A stretch of DNA of 41,154 nucleotides from Clostridia bacterium (lineage in GTDB: Bacteria; Bacillota; Clostridia; UBA1212; UBA1255), in contig JAFZSK010000078.1 in assembly GCA_017620915.1 (NCBI GenBank), positions 1-41,154 on the forward strand. The letters are read 5' to 3'. Each line of letters starts with the position of its first letter. Position 1 is the first letter of the stretch. This document shows positions 17,310-25,848 of this stretch, one piece after another. The notes under the pieces are model-generated. The model was given only the letters and a program-made list of their open reading frames with translations. It made no database searches and was not told where the DNA came from. The translations under genes were made by a program, and so were the position numbers.

Positions 17310-18974
17310 ATGGCCGCACGCAGCAATACAAAGCAGACGGCGCGGAATACGCCCAAAAAGAAGAAGCGCAGCAAGTTTCGCACCGGGCTGCTGGTAGCGG
17401 TGCTGGTGGCGTTCATTGCCATCCTGATCGGGCTGATCTGGTTTTTTAACTGGTTGTCCGACTACGAAGCCAGCGAACGGCACCACGTAGCCGAACAGAC
17501 GCTGGCAATGTGCGCGGCGGGCGATTTCGAGACGATCGCGTCCAAGACCGACGTGGTAATGTCCGGCCTCGAGTCGCAGGCGGTATATGCCGAGGAGATC
17601 GGCAACCGCATGCGCGGCAAACAGCTTACCTACACCAAAGCGTTTTCATACGACCGCTTCGAGCATCCCGCATACAACATCTACGCCGACGGCGAATACG
17701 TGTGCAAGCTGTTCCTCAAAAAGGCGGGCAAGTCCAAATACAAGTTCGATACCTACGCGCTGGATTATTTCACGGCGTTCGATTTCGGCGTGGGCAAAGT
17801 AGCTTTCCTGCTGCCGAACTATTACGAAGTATACTGCAACGGCAAACTGCTCGATGATATTTACGCGGTCAAGACCGGTCTGAACCCCGGCCTGATGAAA
17901 TACGCGTTCACGGACAGCGAGGCACCGTCGCTGACGCGTTACGAGATCACCGGATTGACCTCACGCTGCGATATCGTGGCGAAGGATCCGTACGGCGGCA
18001 GCGTGACGCTGGTCGAGCACGAGGGCGTGTATGAAGCGGAATTCGAATCGCTGCGGTTCAGTGTGCCGGAGGGCGTCATTGTCAGCGTCGGCGGCATCCG
18101 GCTGGGGGACAAGTACGTGGTCGCCGCGGAAGAAAACGGCGGCTCCGAAACGGCCGACATGGCATCTTACGCGCCGCTGCTGTATACGAATGAGCGGGTC
18201 AACGGGTTCGTGAACTACCGTGTGGACTATATCAGCCCCGGCACAGACTTTATAGCAGTGGACAACAGCGGCCGCGAAGTCAAACTCACCCTGGGCTCCG
18301 ACGGCGTGTACCGCGCCGGGATCAACGAGTATACAGTCGTTGTCCCCGACGGCCTCGAGGTCAAAGTCGGCGACACCGTGATCTCCGGTGCCTCGGTCTG
18401 GCGCACGAAAACGGGCGGCGAGGTCGAGGAGCTGAAGACTATATTGACCCAGTACCTGCCTGAACGGCCCACGATGGCCGAATACCGTTTCTCGGTGCTG
18501 GGCGGCGAAGAGGTGCCCGCGGTGGTCGTCAAAAATGTGATCGGCGACTTGCTGACGCTCACACCGGACGAGGGCGGCGTGTATACGTTCAGTTTCGTCG
18601 TTGACCACGATGTGCCCGAATACACGGAAAAAGCGGTCAGTTTCACCAAAAAGTACGCGGAATACATCACCAACGACATGGATCACGATTCATTCATGAA
18701 ACTGATCCTGTACGATCAGCCCATGTATGCCGAACTGGATCCCAACCCGTTCTATTTCTACACCGGCCACAAAAAGCACTGGTTCGAGAACGAGACCTGG
18801 CAGGATCTGCGGGTATATTCCGACAAATGCTTCTCGTGCGAGGTCAAATTCGATTACTACATCGGCCAGATCAAGACGGACAAGGACTTCGTAAAAATGC
18901 TGCCGCTGGACATAAGGTTTTGGATCGTGGAGTACAACGGCAAATGGTACCTGGCGGACTGGCAGCTGATGTAA
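17310..18974 (+). CDS. Single-pass membrane protein with repeated extracytoplasmic domains
   Basis: No firm family assignment. The 554-residue protein has a basic N-terminus (about 1-26, many Lys/Arg), one membrane helix (about 27-50), and a large extracytoplasmic part. The 50-150 region resembles an NTF2/DUF4878-like fold, and similar beta-rich units follow (for example VPEGVIVSVGGIRLGD near 255 and VPDGLEVKVGDTVISG near 350, each after a YRAGI/YEAEF-type strand). The end (about 440-554) is again an NTF2-like segment with many Tyr/Phe/Trp and the closing WYLADWQLM. The overall plan (TM helix, NTF2-like ends, repeated beta modules) recalls TcaA/YvbJ envelope proteins. AGGGAGG precedes the ATG. 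It is the last gene of the ftsK-M19-NAGPA run. Confidence 0.82.
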   Translation: MAARSNTKQTARNTPKKKKRSKFRTGLLVAVLVAFIAILIGLIWFFNWLSDYEASERHHVAEQTLAMCAAGDFETIASKTDVVMSGLESQAVYAEEIGNRMRGKQLTYTKAFSYDRFEHPAYNIYADGEYVCKLFLKKAGKSKYKFDTYALDYFTAFDFGVGKVAFLLPNYYEVYCNGKLLDDIYAVKTGLNPGLMKYAFTDSEAPSLTRYEITGLTSRCDIVAKDPYGGSVTLVEHEGVYEAEFESLRFSVPEGVIVSVGGIRLGDKYVVAAEENGGSETADMASYAPLLYTNERVNGFVNYRVDYISPGTDFIAVDNSGREVKLTLGSDGVYRAGINEYTVVVPDGLEVKVGDTVISGASVWRTKTGGEVEELKTILTQYLPERPTMAEYRFSVLGGEEVPAVVVKNVIGDLLTLTPDEGGVYTFSFVVDHDVPEYTEKAVSFTKKYAEYITNDMDHDSFMKLILYDQPMYAELDPNPFYFYTGHKKHWFENETWQDLRVYSDKCFSCEVKFDYYIGQIKTDKDFVKMLPLDIRFWIVEYNGKWYLADWQLM

Positions 18975-18986
18975 ACATATTTCAAC

Positions 18987-19015
18987 TGGCAAAGGGCAAA
19001 TGGCAAGGGGTAAAT
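18987..19015. repeat. 29-bp dispersed repeat, copy 1
   Basis: This stretch starts TGGCAAAGGG and contains GCAAGGGG. It matches 33313-33341 at 25 of 29 positions. Here it lies between the stop of the preceding membrane protein gene and the promoter of the NYN gene. The stretch is built of short GGCAAA-type subrepeats. Confidence 0.55.
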
Positions 19016-19028
19016 CGGAAATGGCCTC

Positions 19029-19057
19029 TTGCCTTTGTGTTTTGTTGGTGCTACAAT
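19029..19057 (+). promoter_or_regulatory. Promoter of the NYN-domain gene
   Basis: TTGCCT (19029-19034), a 17-bp spacer and TACAAT (19052-19057) with an extended -10 TG at 19049-19050. A leader of about 60 nt leads to the AAAGGAGG ribosome site at about 19108-19115. Confidence 0.65.
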
Positions 19058-19125
19058 ATGTAGCGTGGTTTGCAAATCGACCACAACATACAGTTTTATT
19101 CTATCGGAAAGGAGGAAATGAGTTA

Positions 19126-20733
19126 ATGGAGAAACGCAATAATTTTGCAGTGCTGATCGACGCCGACAATGTCTCGCCGGAGCGTTTTGAACGCATCTTC
19201 GGCGAGCTTTCTTTATGGGGCAACGCCACGTACCGGCGGATCTACGGCAACTGGGCCGACTACAACCGCAGCGCTCTGAAAGAAAAACTGGTGGAGTATG
19301 CGCTCACACCGGTACAACAGTTCAACTACATCAAAGGCAAGAACGCTACGGACATCGCGCTGGTGGTAGACGCGATGGACATCTTGTATACCGGGACCGT
19401 TGACGGCTTCTGCATCGTGACCAACGACAGCGATTTCACCCGCCTGGCGCTGCGCCTCAGAGAGAGCGGGATGATCGTGATCGGGATGGGCGATGATGTT
19501 GCCGCCTCATCTTTCCGCGCCGCGTGCAACGATTTCGTGGTGCTGAGAGAATCGCGCCGGATCGCCGAAGAGATCACCGAGCAGAAGCGGATCCGATTGA
19601 CCGCGCGCCGTTCCGCCGCGACCCGTTCGGGCAGCGAGATGCGGTATCCTGCGGACAAAGGCGGCAAGCCGGCCGGGGATAAGAGCGACGTTGACAACGC
19701 CGCACGTGCCGACGCGGACAATACCGCTGCCGCTGATGTTGCCGCCGCGCCTGCCGGAGAACCCGAGAAAGCGCCCGAGCCGCGCAAAGTCCTGAGCGAC
19801 CGCGACCTCCGCACCAGCATCAAGGAATTCCTGTTCGAGAACACGGAAGATGACGGCTGGTATTCGGCGAGCACGCTGCTGAACCGGCTGAAGGACAAGT
19901 ATCCGGATCTGGACATCAAAGACTATGCGGACCTGCCGCTGTTTGCGGGCAAGCGCAAGATCTGGACCACGTACTTCCTGTCGCTGGGCTTCTGCGAGAA
20001 TATGCAGAAGGGGCCGAGCAACTACCTGCTGCGCCTGAAGGCGGACGAACGCCGGAAGCTAGCAGAGGAGAAGGCTGCTGCGCCCGCACCCGAGAAGCCC
20101 GCCGCAAAAGCGCCGGAAAAGGCCGCTGTGCCCGCGCCGGAGAAGGCTGCCGAGAAGCTTGCAGAACCGGAGAAAGCTGCCGAAAAAGCTGCCGAGCCGG
20201 AAAAGCCGGCGGCAACCGATAAGCCCGCCACCTCCGGCCGCAGACGCGGACACCGGGGCGGTGCGGCGCACAAAAGCGCCGCGGCGAAAGCTGAGGCTGC
20301 AGTAAAAGCTGAGGCTGCGTCGAAAGCTGATACTTCTGCGAAAGCCGAAGCAGTTGCGCCCGCAAAAACAGAGGCAGTTGCTCCCGCGAAAGCGGAGACG
20401 CCTGCCCCGGCAAAAGCAGCAACGGCAGCCCCTGTGAAAGCAGAGACGCCGAAGCCGGCAAAAGCAGCAACGTCCAAGAAGGCGAAAACGCCGGAAAAGG
20501 CTGCTGTGCCTGAAAAAGCCGCTGAAAAAGCGGCGGAAAGTGCCACGGATAAACCTGCTAAGAAACGAGTCGGAAGACCTCCTAAAAAGCAGACCGAAAA
20601 GCAGGCTGAAAAACCTGCAGAAAAAACGGCAGAGCCCAAGCCGGAGACGGTATCGGACAAACCTGCCGAAAAAAAGACTTCGCGCCGCGGGAGACCGCGT
20701 AAAAATGCCAGCGAAAAAGCTTCGGCGGATTGA
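19126..20733 (+). CDS. LabA/DUF88-type NYN nuclease-like protein with Ala/Lys/Pro tail and AT-hook-like motifs
   Basis: The NYN domain (about 6-150) is a PIN-like RNase fold. Acidic residues are visible in VLIDADN (D12, D14), KNATDIALVVDAMD (about D75) and TNDSDF (about 101-104). A second domain (about 225-310; DRDLRTSIKEFLFENTEDDGWYS to the NYLLRLK end) fits an OST-HTH/LOTUS-type winged helix, an RNA-binding partner often fused to NYN; this is a tentative match. From about 315 the protein is low-complexity Ala/Lys/Pro/Glu, like histone H1 tails, with AT-hook-like KKRVGRPPKK and SRRGRPRK near the end and SGRRRGHRGG in the middle. The start at 19126 has AAAGGAGG upstream. A nucleic-acid-bound ribonuclease is the likely role. 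Confidence 0.88.
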   Translation: MEKRNNFAVLIDADNVSPERFERIFGELSLWGNATYRRIYGNWADYNRSALKEKLVEYALTPVQQFNYIKGKNATDIALVVDAMDILYTGTVDGFCIVTNDSDFTRLALRLRESGMIVIGMGDDVAASSFRAACNDFVVLRESRRIAEEITEQKRIRLTARRSAATRSGSEMRYPADKGGKPAGDKSDVDNAARADADNTAAADVAAAPAGEPEKAPEPRKVLSDRDLRTSIKEFLFENTEDDGWYSASTLLNRLKDKYPDLDIKDYADLPLFAGKRKIWTTYFLSLGFCENMQKGPSNYLLRLKADERRKLAEEKAAAPAPEKPAAKAPEKAAVPAPEKAAEKLAEPEKAAEKAAEPEKPAATDKPATSGRRRGHRGGAAHKSAAAKAEAAVKAEAASKADTSAKAEAVAPAKTEAVAPAKAETPAPAKAATAAPVKAETPKPAKAATSKKAKTPEKAAVPEKAAEKAAESATDKPAKKRVGRPPKKQTEKQAEKPAEKTAEPKPETVSDKPAEKKTSRRGRPRKNASEKASAD

Positions 20734-20750
20734 CATCCCCGAAGCCTGAA

Positions 20751-20795
20751 CGGGCGGCAGCAGGGCTTATGCGCTTGCTGCCGTCTGCTTTTTAT
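20751..20795 (+). terminator. Intrinsic terminator of the NYN gene
   Basis: A 12-bp stem (CGGGCGGCAGCA at 20751-20762 with TGCTGCCGTCTG at 20776-20787, two G-U pairs) and a 13-nt loop, followed by CTTTTTATT. It also marks the boundary to the AT-rich island. Confidence 0.85.
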
Positions 20796-20803
20796 TAATT
20801 AAT

Positions 20804-22384
20804 CTATTTATGTCCTTTACCCCATATACAACTATTATATAAATTGCAAGAATAATTGCACCCCGTATTTCGAGAATGACTTAAATTACAACCGGCTGTG
20901 CCTTTATAATCTCCATACTTGTTATTGTCTCTTTTTTTATTAGCTGCTTTATTTCCTAAATAAGTACCGGCTAACGACCCAAGAAATGATGAATTAAAGC
21001 TTCCGGTATTCTCTCGTATGACGACACTATTTGATTCTTCTTCTATTTGAGATAATTTAGCTTCAACTTCGGCTTCTACCATAGCCCTGTATTCCGATAC
21101 TATGTCAGAAATAGATCGATCACGGTTATTGTTTAATGCAGTTATAATATAAGTAAGACCTTCGTTACTGCACATATTGCAGTTATGACTGGAATAGCCA
21201 AAGTACTTAACTCCAATATTATCAGGAATATTGTATGTCTGACATATCTTTTCTTTTATTAAATGATAAGATGATATGATCTCATGAATTCGATTTTTTA
21301 AAATATTAGCAGGTGTTTTCCTGTAAATATCATTTATGAGATCATGATAAATAAAAGAGATCTTAGGAAAAGCTTTCTCGACGAGTTCAATATTATAATT
21401 ATGACTTCCGGAAGTAATGAGATCCTTCAGTTGCGTATAATCATTAGATTGGACAGGTCCAAAGGCATTTTTCAAAAAACCGACTTGATAAAACAAACGA
21501 TCATAAAGGATCATCTCTTGGTTGATGTCAGGCATCCAGGTACAAATAAGACTATACACCTGCGCAATTTGAATCATTCTAAACATACTCTTAGACGCAT
21601 TATTGATTGAATGCTCATCAATTTCGATACTTGTCGGCCAAATTGTTGTTTTACCGGCAATAATTGATTCGTAAAAAACGCGATCACTATAATTAGAAAT
21701 GTGATCGTATATTATAAAGTTATCTTCCGTTGAACAGCTAAAACAAACGTTTTCTTTGTTTGAATAACACGGTGCATTCATTAACACGTGGTTTGCGTAT
21801 TCTCTTACTATTCGTGTGCTTAACTCTTCAACTTGTTTTTTATTATTAGAAAAAACAGAGAAAACAGGTATATATCTACCGGGCAGCTGCTTGTCGTCAT
21901 AATATCTAACAGCGATCGATCCATCATTATTTAGTATTTGATATTTTGTGTATACCCCCACATCAAATGTTAAATTAGCGTGTACAACAATATAAGGGTA
22001 TTCAAATTTGTCCTGTCCCATGTTATTAATGCATGTATCTAAATTATCATTTGTTACTAATGTTACAGAGTGATCTCCCCCTATTTTATTTTTTAAATCG
22101 TCGGATATGGCTTTGTTTACGCCCATTAGATCACGCCAATCGTTAATATAATATGAAAAAATATCACGTAACGCCTTCATTTCATATTCAAAGGGCTCGG
22201 CTTTTGTTACTTTTATTCCGGCTTTTTTAAAAATGCTAAATAGTTCATCACCCGGATTTTTGTTTTCGTTATTTATTCTTTCCTCTGAACTCTCAAAAAA
22301 CTGAGCAGGGCAGCCACAATTTGGACAATTTACCGCTCTTCTTGATATTTCTTTTCCACAATCCGGACATTTGATTAACTCCAT
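20804..22384 (-). CDS. Unknown zinc-ribbon protein in AT-rich island
   Basis: The 526-residue protein begins with a zinc ribbon (MELIKCPDCGKE...VNCPNCGCP, four cysteines in CxxC pairs at about 6-27). The main body (about 60-430) resembles nothing I recognise. Near 430 another CxxC (HNCNMCSN) occurs, followed by a helical segment rich in Glu, a glycine-spaced hydrophobic stretch (SFLGSLAGTYLGNKAANKK) that could be a membrane or oligomerisation segment, and a Cys/Asn-rich end. The start at 22384 has AGGT upstream; the frame continues to 22438 without support. It follows the 190-residue gene by 22 bp. Base composition is visibly AT-rich compared with both flanks, which points to transfer. Confidence 0.75.
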   Translation of the reverse strand: MELIKCPDCGKEISRRAVNCPNCGCPAQFFESSEERINNENKNPGDELFSIFKKAGIKVTKAEPFEYEMKALRDIFSYYINDWRDLMGVNKAISDDLKNKIGGDHSVTLVTNDNLDTCINNMGQDKFEYPYIVVHANLTFDVGVYTKYQILNNDGSIAVRYYDDKQLPGRYIPVFSVFSNNKKQVEELSTRIVREYANHVLMNAPCYSNKENVCFSCSTEDNFIIYDHISNYSDRVFYESIIAGKTTIWPTSIEIDEHSINNASKSMFRMIQIAQVYSLICTWMPDINQEMILYDRLFYQVGFLKNAFGPVQSNDYTQLKDLITSGSHNYNIELVEKAFPKISFIYHDLINDIYRKTPANILKNRIHEIISSYHLIKEKICQTYNIPDNIGVKYFGYSSHNCNMCSNEGLTYIITALNNNRDRSISDIVSEYRAMVEAEVEAKLSQIEEESNSVVIRENTGSFNSSFLGSLAGTYLGNKAANKKRDNNKYGDYKGTAGCNLSHSRNTGCNYSCNLYNSCIWGKGHK

Positions 22385-22406
22385 AATAATACCTCGCTGC
22401 TTCAGA

Positions 22407-22979
22407 TTAACTGGTAGTAAACCAATTATAAAAATCAAATTCTAAGTTGGATGTTTTTACATATTGTGATATATCTCCTTGAATCGATAAATATTCATCT
22501 AATGTGTCTATTTTAGTCCATGACGTATATCTTTTACCGTTTAATGCAGATAGTCGTTTTATTATAATACTATCTAAGGGACAATCACATTCCGATAAAT
22601 TAATGTGTATCGTAAAATCACCGTCTTTAATTAATGAGATCACATATAAATACTTGATAGACATATTAACTAATTTTTGGATCGAACCAATCTTAGCACA
22701 ATGAATATTTAATTTGATCATCTCATCAATTAAGATCTTACTGGAAAGACTGCTAAAATGATTATCAATTAAACAATTAAGTGTGTTCTTATAATAGTCA
22801 ACATTACCTGAGTAATTACTATCCCAAAAACGAGACCCGGTTAAAACATCTCGGTTTGCTCTGCTTGTTACAGTCTTGATAACATCGTATCTGTTATTAC
22901 TTAAGATTGCTTTGTGAATCCCCGGAATTGTGCTTTCTAAGCAGAAGTCAATAGATTCTTTTAGCAGCGGTTTGTTCAT
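22407..22979 (-). CDS. Unknown 190-residue protein in AT-rich island
   Basis: No recognisable domain. The product is mixed alpha/beta in character with a central hydrophobic segment (LVNMSIKYLYVISLI, about 103-117), but this is not clearly a membrane helix. No signal peptide. The start ATG at 22979 has GGAG 9 bp upstream and a good promoter at 23027-23055. It is the first gene of a two-gene AT-rich operon with the zinc-ribbon gene. An immunity, toxin-antitoxin or defence pair is conceivable from the two-gene AT-rich layout, but nothing in the sequence shows this. Confidence 0.7.
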   Translation of the reverse strand: MNKPLLKESIDFCLESTIPGIHKAILSNNRYDVIKTVTSRANRDVLTGSRFWDSNYSGNVDYYKNTLNCLIDNHFSSLSSKILIDEMIKLNIHCAKIGSIQKLVNMSIKYLYVISLIKDGDFTIHINLSECDCPLDSIIIKRLSALNGKRYTSWTKIDTLDEYLSIQGDISQYVKTSNLEFDFYNWFTTS

Positions 22980-23026
22980 TGTTGATCTCCAATTGTAAGA
23001 TAGAGCAAGCCCTTTTAATAAGTAGT

Positions 23027-23055
23027 ATTATACATAATATTAAATTTATCTTCAA
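23027..23055 (-). promoter_or_regulatory. Promoter of the AT-rich two-gene operon
   Basis: On the minus strand TTGAAG (23055-23050), a 17-bp spacer and TATAAT (23032-23027). It reads into the 190-residue gene after about 48 bp. Confidence 0.68.
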
Positions 23056-23108
23056 GCAAAGCCAGAAGGGGGATATAGAAACAAGTGCGATTCCGATATT
23101 CTTACCGT

Positions 23109-23144
23109 GCCGGCAAAGTGTGAAGCACCCGTTTTTTTGCCGGC
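23109..23144 (-). terminator. Hairpin downstream of the ligase gene, possible terminator
   Basis: A perfect 9-bp inverted repeat GCCGGCAAA/TTTGCCGGC encloses an 18-nt loop containing an A7 run (minus-strand view). It begins 4 bp after the ligase stop. No T-run follows the stem on the minus strand, so it is at best an atypical terminator or a 3'-end stabiliser of the six-gene array. Confidence 0.35.
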
Positions 23145-23148
23145 TTCG

Positions 23149-25179
23149 TTACATCGCGAGCATCTGCGCGAATTCCTCTCCCGTTAGAACTTTTATATTT
23201 TTCAGCAACGCCTGCGAAAGCACTTTAGTATCGGGCTCTTTGCCCACGACAAGGCAGTACGTATCGGTTTCGACCGTTTTTGACACGACCGCGCCGATTA
23301 GTTCCAGTATGCTGGCCATCGTGCTCGCGGACATGCCGTTGACGATCCCGGTGAAGGCCACCTTTTTGCCGGTGAAACAGTTGGCCGTAGAGGGAGAAGA
23401 CGCTTCTGTCTTGTTTTCTTCCGCTTCAACAACAACTTCTTCTTTCACTTCTTCTTTTGCTTCTTCTTTCGGCTTCTTATCATTGAAAGAGAGTTCCTTC
23501 AGGAGATCAGTAAACGCCGCGGTCCTGACGACTTCTTTGTACCAGGCGTAGATATTGTCGTTCAGCGCTTTTGAGATCCCCTCGATGCTGTGGAAGTCAA
23601 ACCCGTCATTGACCGCCTGTGTGAATCTGTCCCAGGATCCGTAGAAGTACTCGTCGATCGACCGTGCCGGACCTGCGCTCATCCGCTCAATTCCCATACC
23701 GTAGAGCAGCCTTCCGAGGGTGGTCTTGCGGGCGTCCTCGACACCGTGGATGATCTTTCCGCAGGTGCCTTCGCCGAAGCCGGAGATCGTCAGCATGCGC
23801 TCTTTTTTCTCGCGGAGGTGAAAGATATCCGCATAGCTGCGGATGAGATCGTAGGCCATCAGATCCTCGATTCGTGCCGCGGTGAGCGCTTCGATGTTCA
23901 GACCGTCTTTTTCGCAGAGCCGGGCTATTTTTTGAGAGTTTCTGGCGATGCACTCGAGGTTCGGGCAATACAGATTTCTTGTACCCGCGGCCGATTTTCT
24001 TACCTCGAGGCGCCTTCCGCAGCAGGAGCACCGGTCCGGCAGCATATACGTTCCGCTCTGGGTAAGGTTTTCCGCGACCTGCGGGATGATCATATTGGCT
24101 TTGTAGACCTTTATCTTGTCGCCAATGCCGAACTTGAACTTCTCGAAATTGCCCAGCGAGTGCATATCGGCCCGCTGCACGGTGCCGCCGTCAATGATCA
24201 CCGGATCGAATTCGGCGATGATCGCGACCAGGCCGGTACGGGTCGTTGCCAGCGTTGCCCCGCGGAAAACGGTCTCGTAAAGATTGTCGGTCCATTTGAG
24301 CGCAAGCATGCGGTTTTCGTGGTGGGACGTGGCACCCAGGCTTTTCCCGAAGGCAACGTCGTTATACTCGGCAATGATCCCGTCGACGGGATAGACATAC
24401 GTTTCGGGGTCAAAGGCATTAATTGCCGAAAGCAGTTTCTTTCCGTCCCAGGTCGCCTTAGTTTGTTCAAACTGGACAACATTGAAGCCCTGGCGAATGA
24501 GGAATTCCAGCTGCTGGACTTTTGTTTTTCGGTTGTCGTCGGGCATGATCAATTCAAACGCGATAAAGTCGATGCGTTGAAGCGTATTCACATCGGGCTC
24601 CAGCGCTCTGACTGCGCCCGCGGCAATATTTCTCGGATGACCTCTGTCTGCGCCGGGGGAGACCGCGTTGAAATCCGCCCAGGACATGACGCCCTCGCCG
24701 CGCACTTCGAAAGGCTGCCGGCATTCAACGGTCTGGGGAACGTTTCTCAGATGGGCAACGGTGCGGGTGACGTCCTCGCCGATAATACCGTTGTCGCCGC
24801 GGGTGATGGCTTTCTCAAATTTGCCCTCATTATAGCGCAGAACAAGGGTAAGACCGTCCAGCTTCCAGGAAAGCAGCGTATCCGATATCTGAGCGAAGGC
24901 GACAACGTCTTCAGGGTCTTTCGTTTTTTTGGCGGAAAGCATCGGCTTTGTATGTTTGACTTTCTCCAGTCCGTTTTTTACCGAGCCTCCGGTCCGGGAT
25001 GTAGGGGAAGTGGAGAAAACGATGCCCGTCAGCTTTTCAAGTTCGCTGAGTTCGGCAAAGAGCTCATCGTACTCGCGGTCGGACAACGTCGGGGCGTCAT
25101 CGCCGAAATACTCTTCATTCGCCTTGTTGATGAGTGTTATCAGTTCCTTCATTCTTTGAACGTTGTTTTTTCCTTCCAT
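23149..25179 (-). CDS. ligA: Divergent NAD-dependent DNA ligase (LigA type)
   Basis: NAD-dependent ligases seal nicks through a lysyl-AMP intermediate. The 676-residue protein has the full layout: Ia domain (1-60), adenylation domain with KLDG at 106-109 (K106 nucleophile) and TRGDN, an OB fold (about 305-375), a Cys4 zinc finger (C384, C387, C405, C410), a HhH region and a C-terminal BRCT domain (about 595-676). Unusual points: in the NAD-binding Ia motif the His that follows the conserved Tyr (H23 in E. coli) is Phe25, while Y24, D34, Y37 and D38 remain. The canonical PMLSL is PMLSA, and an acidic EEVKEEVVVEAEEN-type linker precedes the BRCT. It is the last gene of a six-gene array, 39 bp after its neighbour with an AAAGGAG site. 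It is probably an accessory ligase. Confidence 0.9.
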   Translation of the reverse strand: MEGKNNVQRMKELITLINKANEEYFGDDAPTLSDREYDELFAELSELEKLTGIVFSTSPTSRTGGSVKNGLEKVKHTKPMLSAKKTKDPEDVVAFAQISDTLLSWKLDGLTLVLRYNEGKFEKAITRGDNGIIGEDVTRTVAHLRNVPQTVECRQPFEVRGEGVMSWADFNAVSPGADRGHPRNIAAGAVRALEPDVNTLQRIDFIAFELIMPDDNRKTKVQQLEFLIRQGFNVVQFEQTKATWDGKKLLSAINAFDPETYVYPVDGIIAEYNDVAFGKSLGATSHHENRMLALKWTDNLYETVFRGATLATTRTGLVAIIAEFDPVIIDGGTVQRADMHSLGNFEKFKFGIGDKIKVYKANMIIPQVAENLTQSGTYMLPDRCSCCGRRLEVRKSAAGTRNLYCPNLECIARNSQKIARLCEKDGLNIEALTAARIEDLMAYDLIRSYADIFHLREKKERMLTISGFGEGTCGKIIHGVEDARKTTLGRLLYGMGIERMSAGPARSIDEYFYGSWDRFTQAVNDGFDFHSIEGISKALNDNIYAWYKEVVRTAAFTDLLKELSFNDKKPKEEAKEEVKEEVVVEAEENKTEASSPSTANCFTGKKVAFTGIVNGMSASTMASILELIGAVVSKTVETDTYCLVVGKEPDTKVLSQALLKNIKVLTGEEFAQMLAM

Positions 25180-25218
25180 TGCCGCGCTCCTTTCTTTGTT
25201 AGTGCCGCTGCCGGATCA

Positions 25219-25836
25219 TCAGTTTGCCAGTTCCCTCAGATCGTGTTTGGCGACAAACTGTTTGAACCAATCGTCCACGATTTTTTTAACGTTCGACCGA
25301 CTGTAATCGACCCTTCCGTTGACCGACCAGACACACAGTTTGCCCAGTTCCCTGGTCTTGTGGGCCGTATTGTCCGCGTGCATCTTAAATATTTCACCGC
25401 ATATTTTGATCTTATCTTCACCCATGAGATGGGCCTCAGCCGCGTTGTCTATCACCAGCAGCGGCACAACATCTTTTTTCTTCGATTTGAAATGTTCGTC
25501 AGTGTACATATTTCGGAACATCGGATCGTAATAATCGGCTCTGGTCCAGTTGGAATATGTTGAATTCACACTGTGAAACGGAATAGTGACACCGATGACA
25601 TGGATCGTGCCTTCCCGGAACGGATCGGTCGGCCGTGTCAACCGGGTAAAATTCAGATACACCGAGATCAGGTCCGTATCCGCCAGAATGCCGGCGTACT
25701 GTTGTTTCCGGAGCGTTTCGGATTCGAAACGCTCCAGCTTCATCTGTTCGATCATCCGGGTCATTTTCTCCAGGTCATTTTCGTCAAGATCCCTGATAAG
25801 TGTATTCATTTTTTTCTCGAAATCTGCTTTTTTCAT
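25219..25836 (-). CDS. Unknown 205-residue protein between vWA-peptidase and ligase genes
   Basis: I recognise no family. The N-terminal 45 residues are strongly charged and helical (KKMNTLIRDLDENDLEKMTRMIEQMKLE), probably a coiled coil. The rest looks alpha/beta, with TIHVIGVTIPFHS, VVPLLVIDNAAEAHLMGE and a late VWSVNGRVDYSRSNVKKIVDDWF. There is no signal peptide or membrane helix. The start has AGGAGA 6 bp upstream and lies 12 bp after the peptidase gene, so it belongs to the array. It may be an adaptor or substrate of the MoxR/vWA pair, which is inference from position only. Confidence 0.78.
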   Translation of the reverse strand: MKKADFEKKMNTLIRDLDENDLEKMTRMIEQMKLERFESETLRKQQYAGILADTDLISVYLNFTRLTRPTDPFREGTIHVIGVTIPFHSVNSTYSNWTRADYYDPMFRNMYTDEHFKSKKKDVVPLLVIDNAAEAHLMGEDKIKICGEIFKMHADNTAHKTRELGKLCVWSVNGRVDYSRSNVKKIVDDWFKQFVAKHDLRELAN

Positions 25837-25848
25837 TTAGATCTCCTG

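Noticed and set aside
19916-20736. Several minus-strand frames opposite the NYN tail
   Set aside because: Low-complexity shadows (Phe/Ser/Arg-rich) of the Ala/Lys/Pro repeats; the plus strand has promoter, ribosome site and terminator.
23590-25563. 657-codon open frame antisense to the ligase gene
   Set aside because: It spans the end of one real gene and the start of another on the opposite strand and shows no domain.
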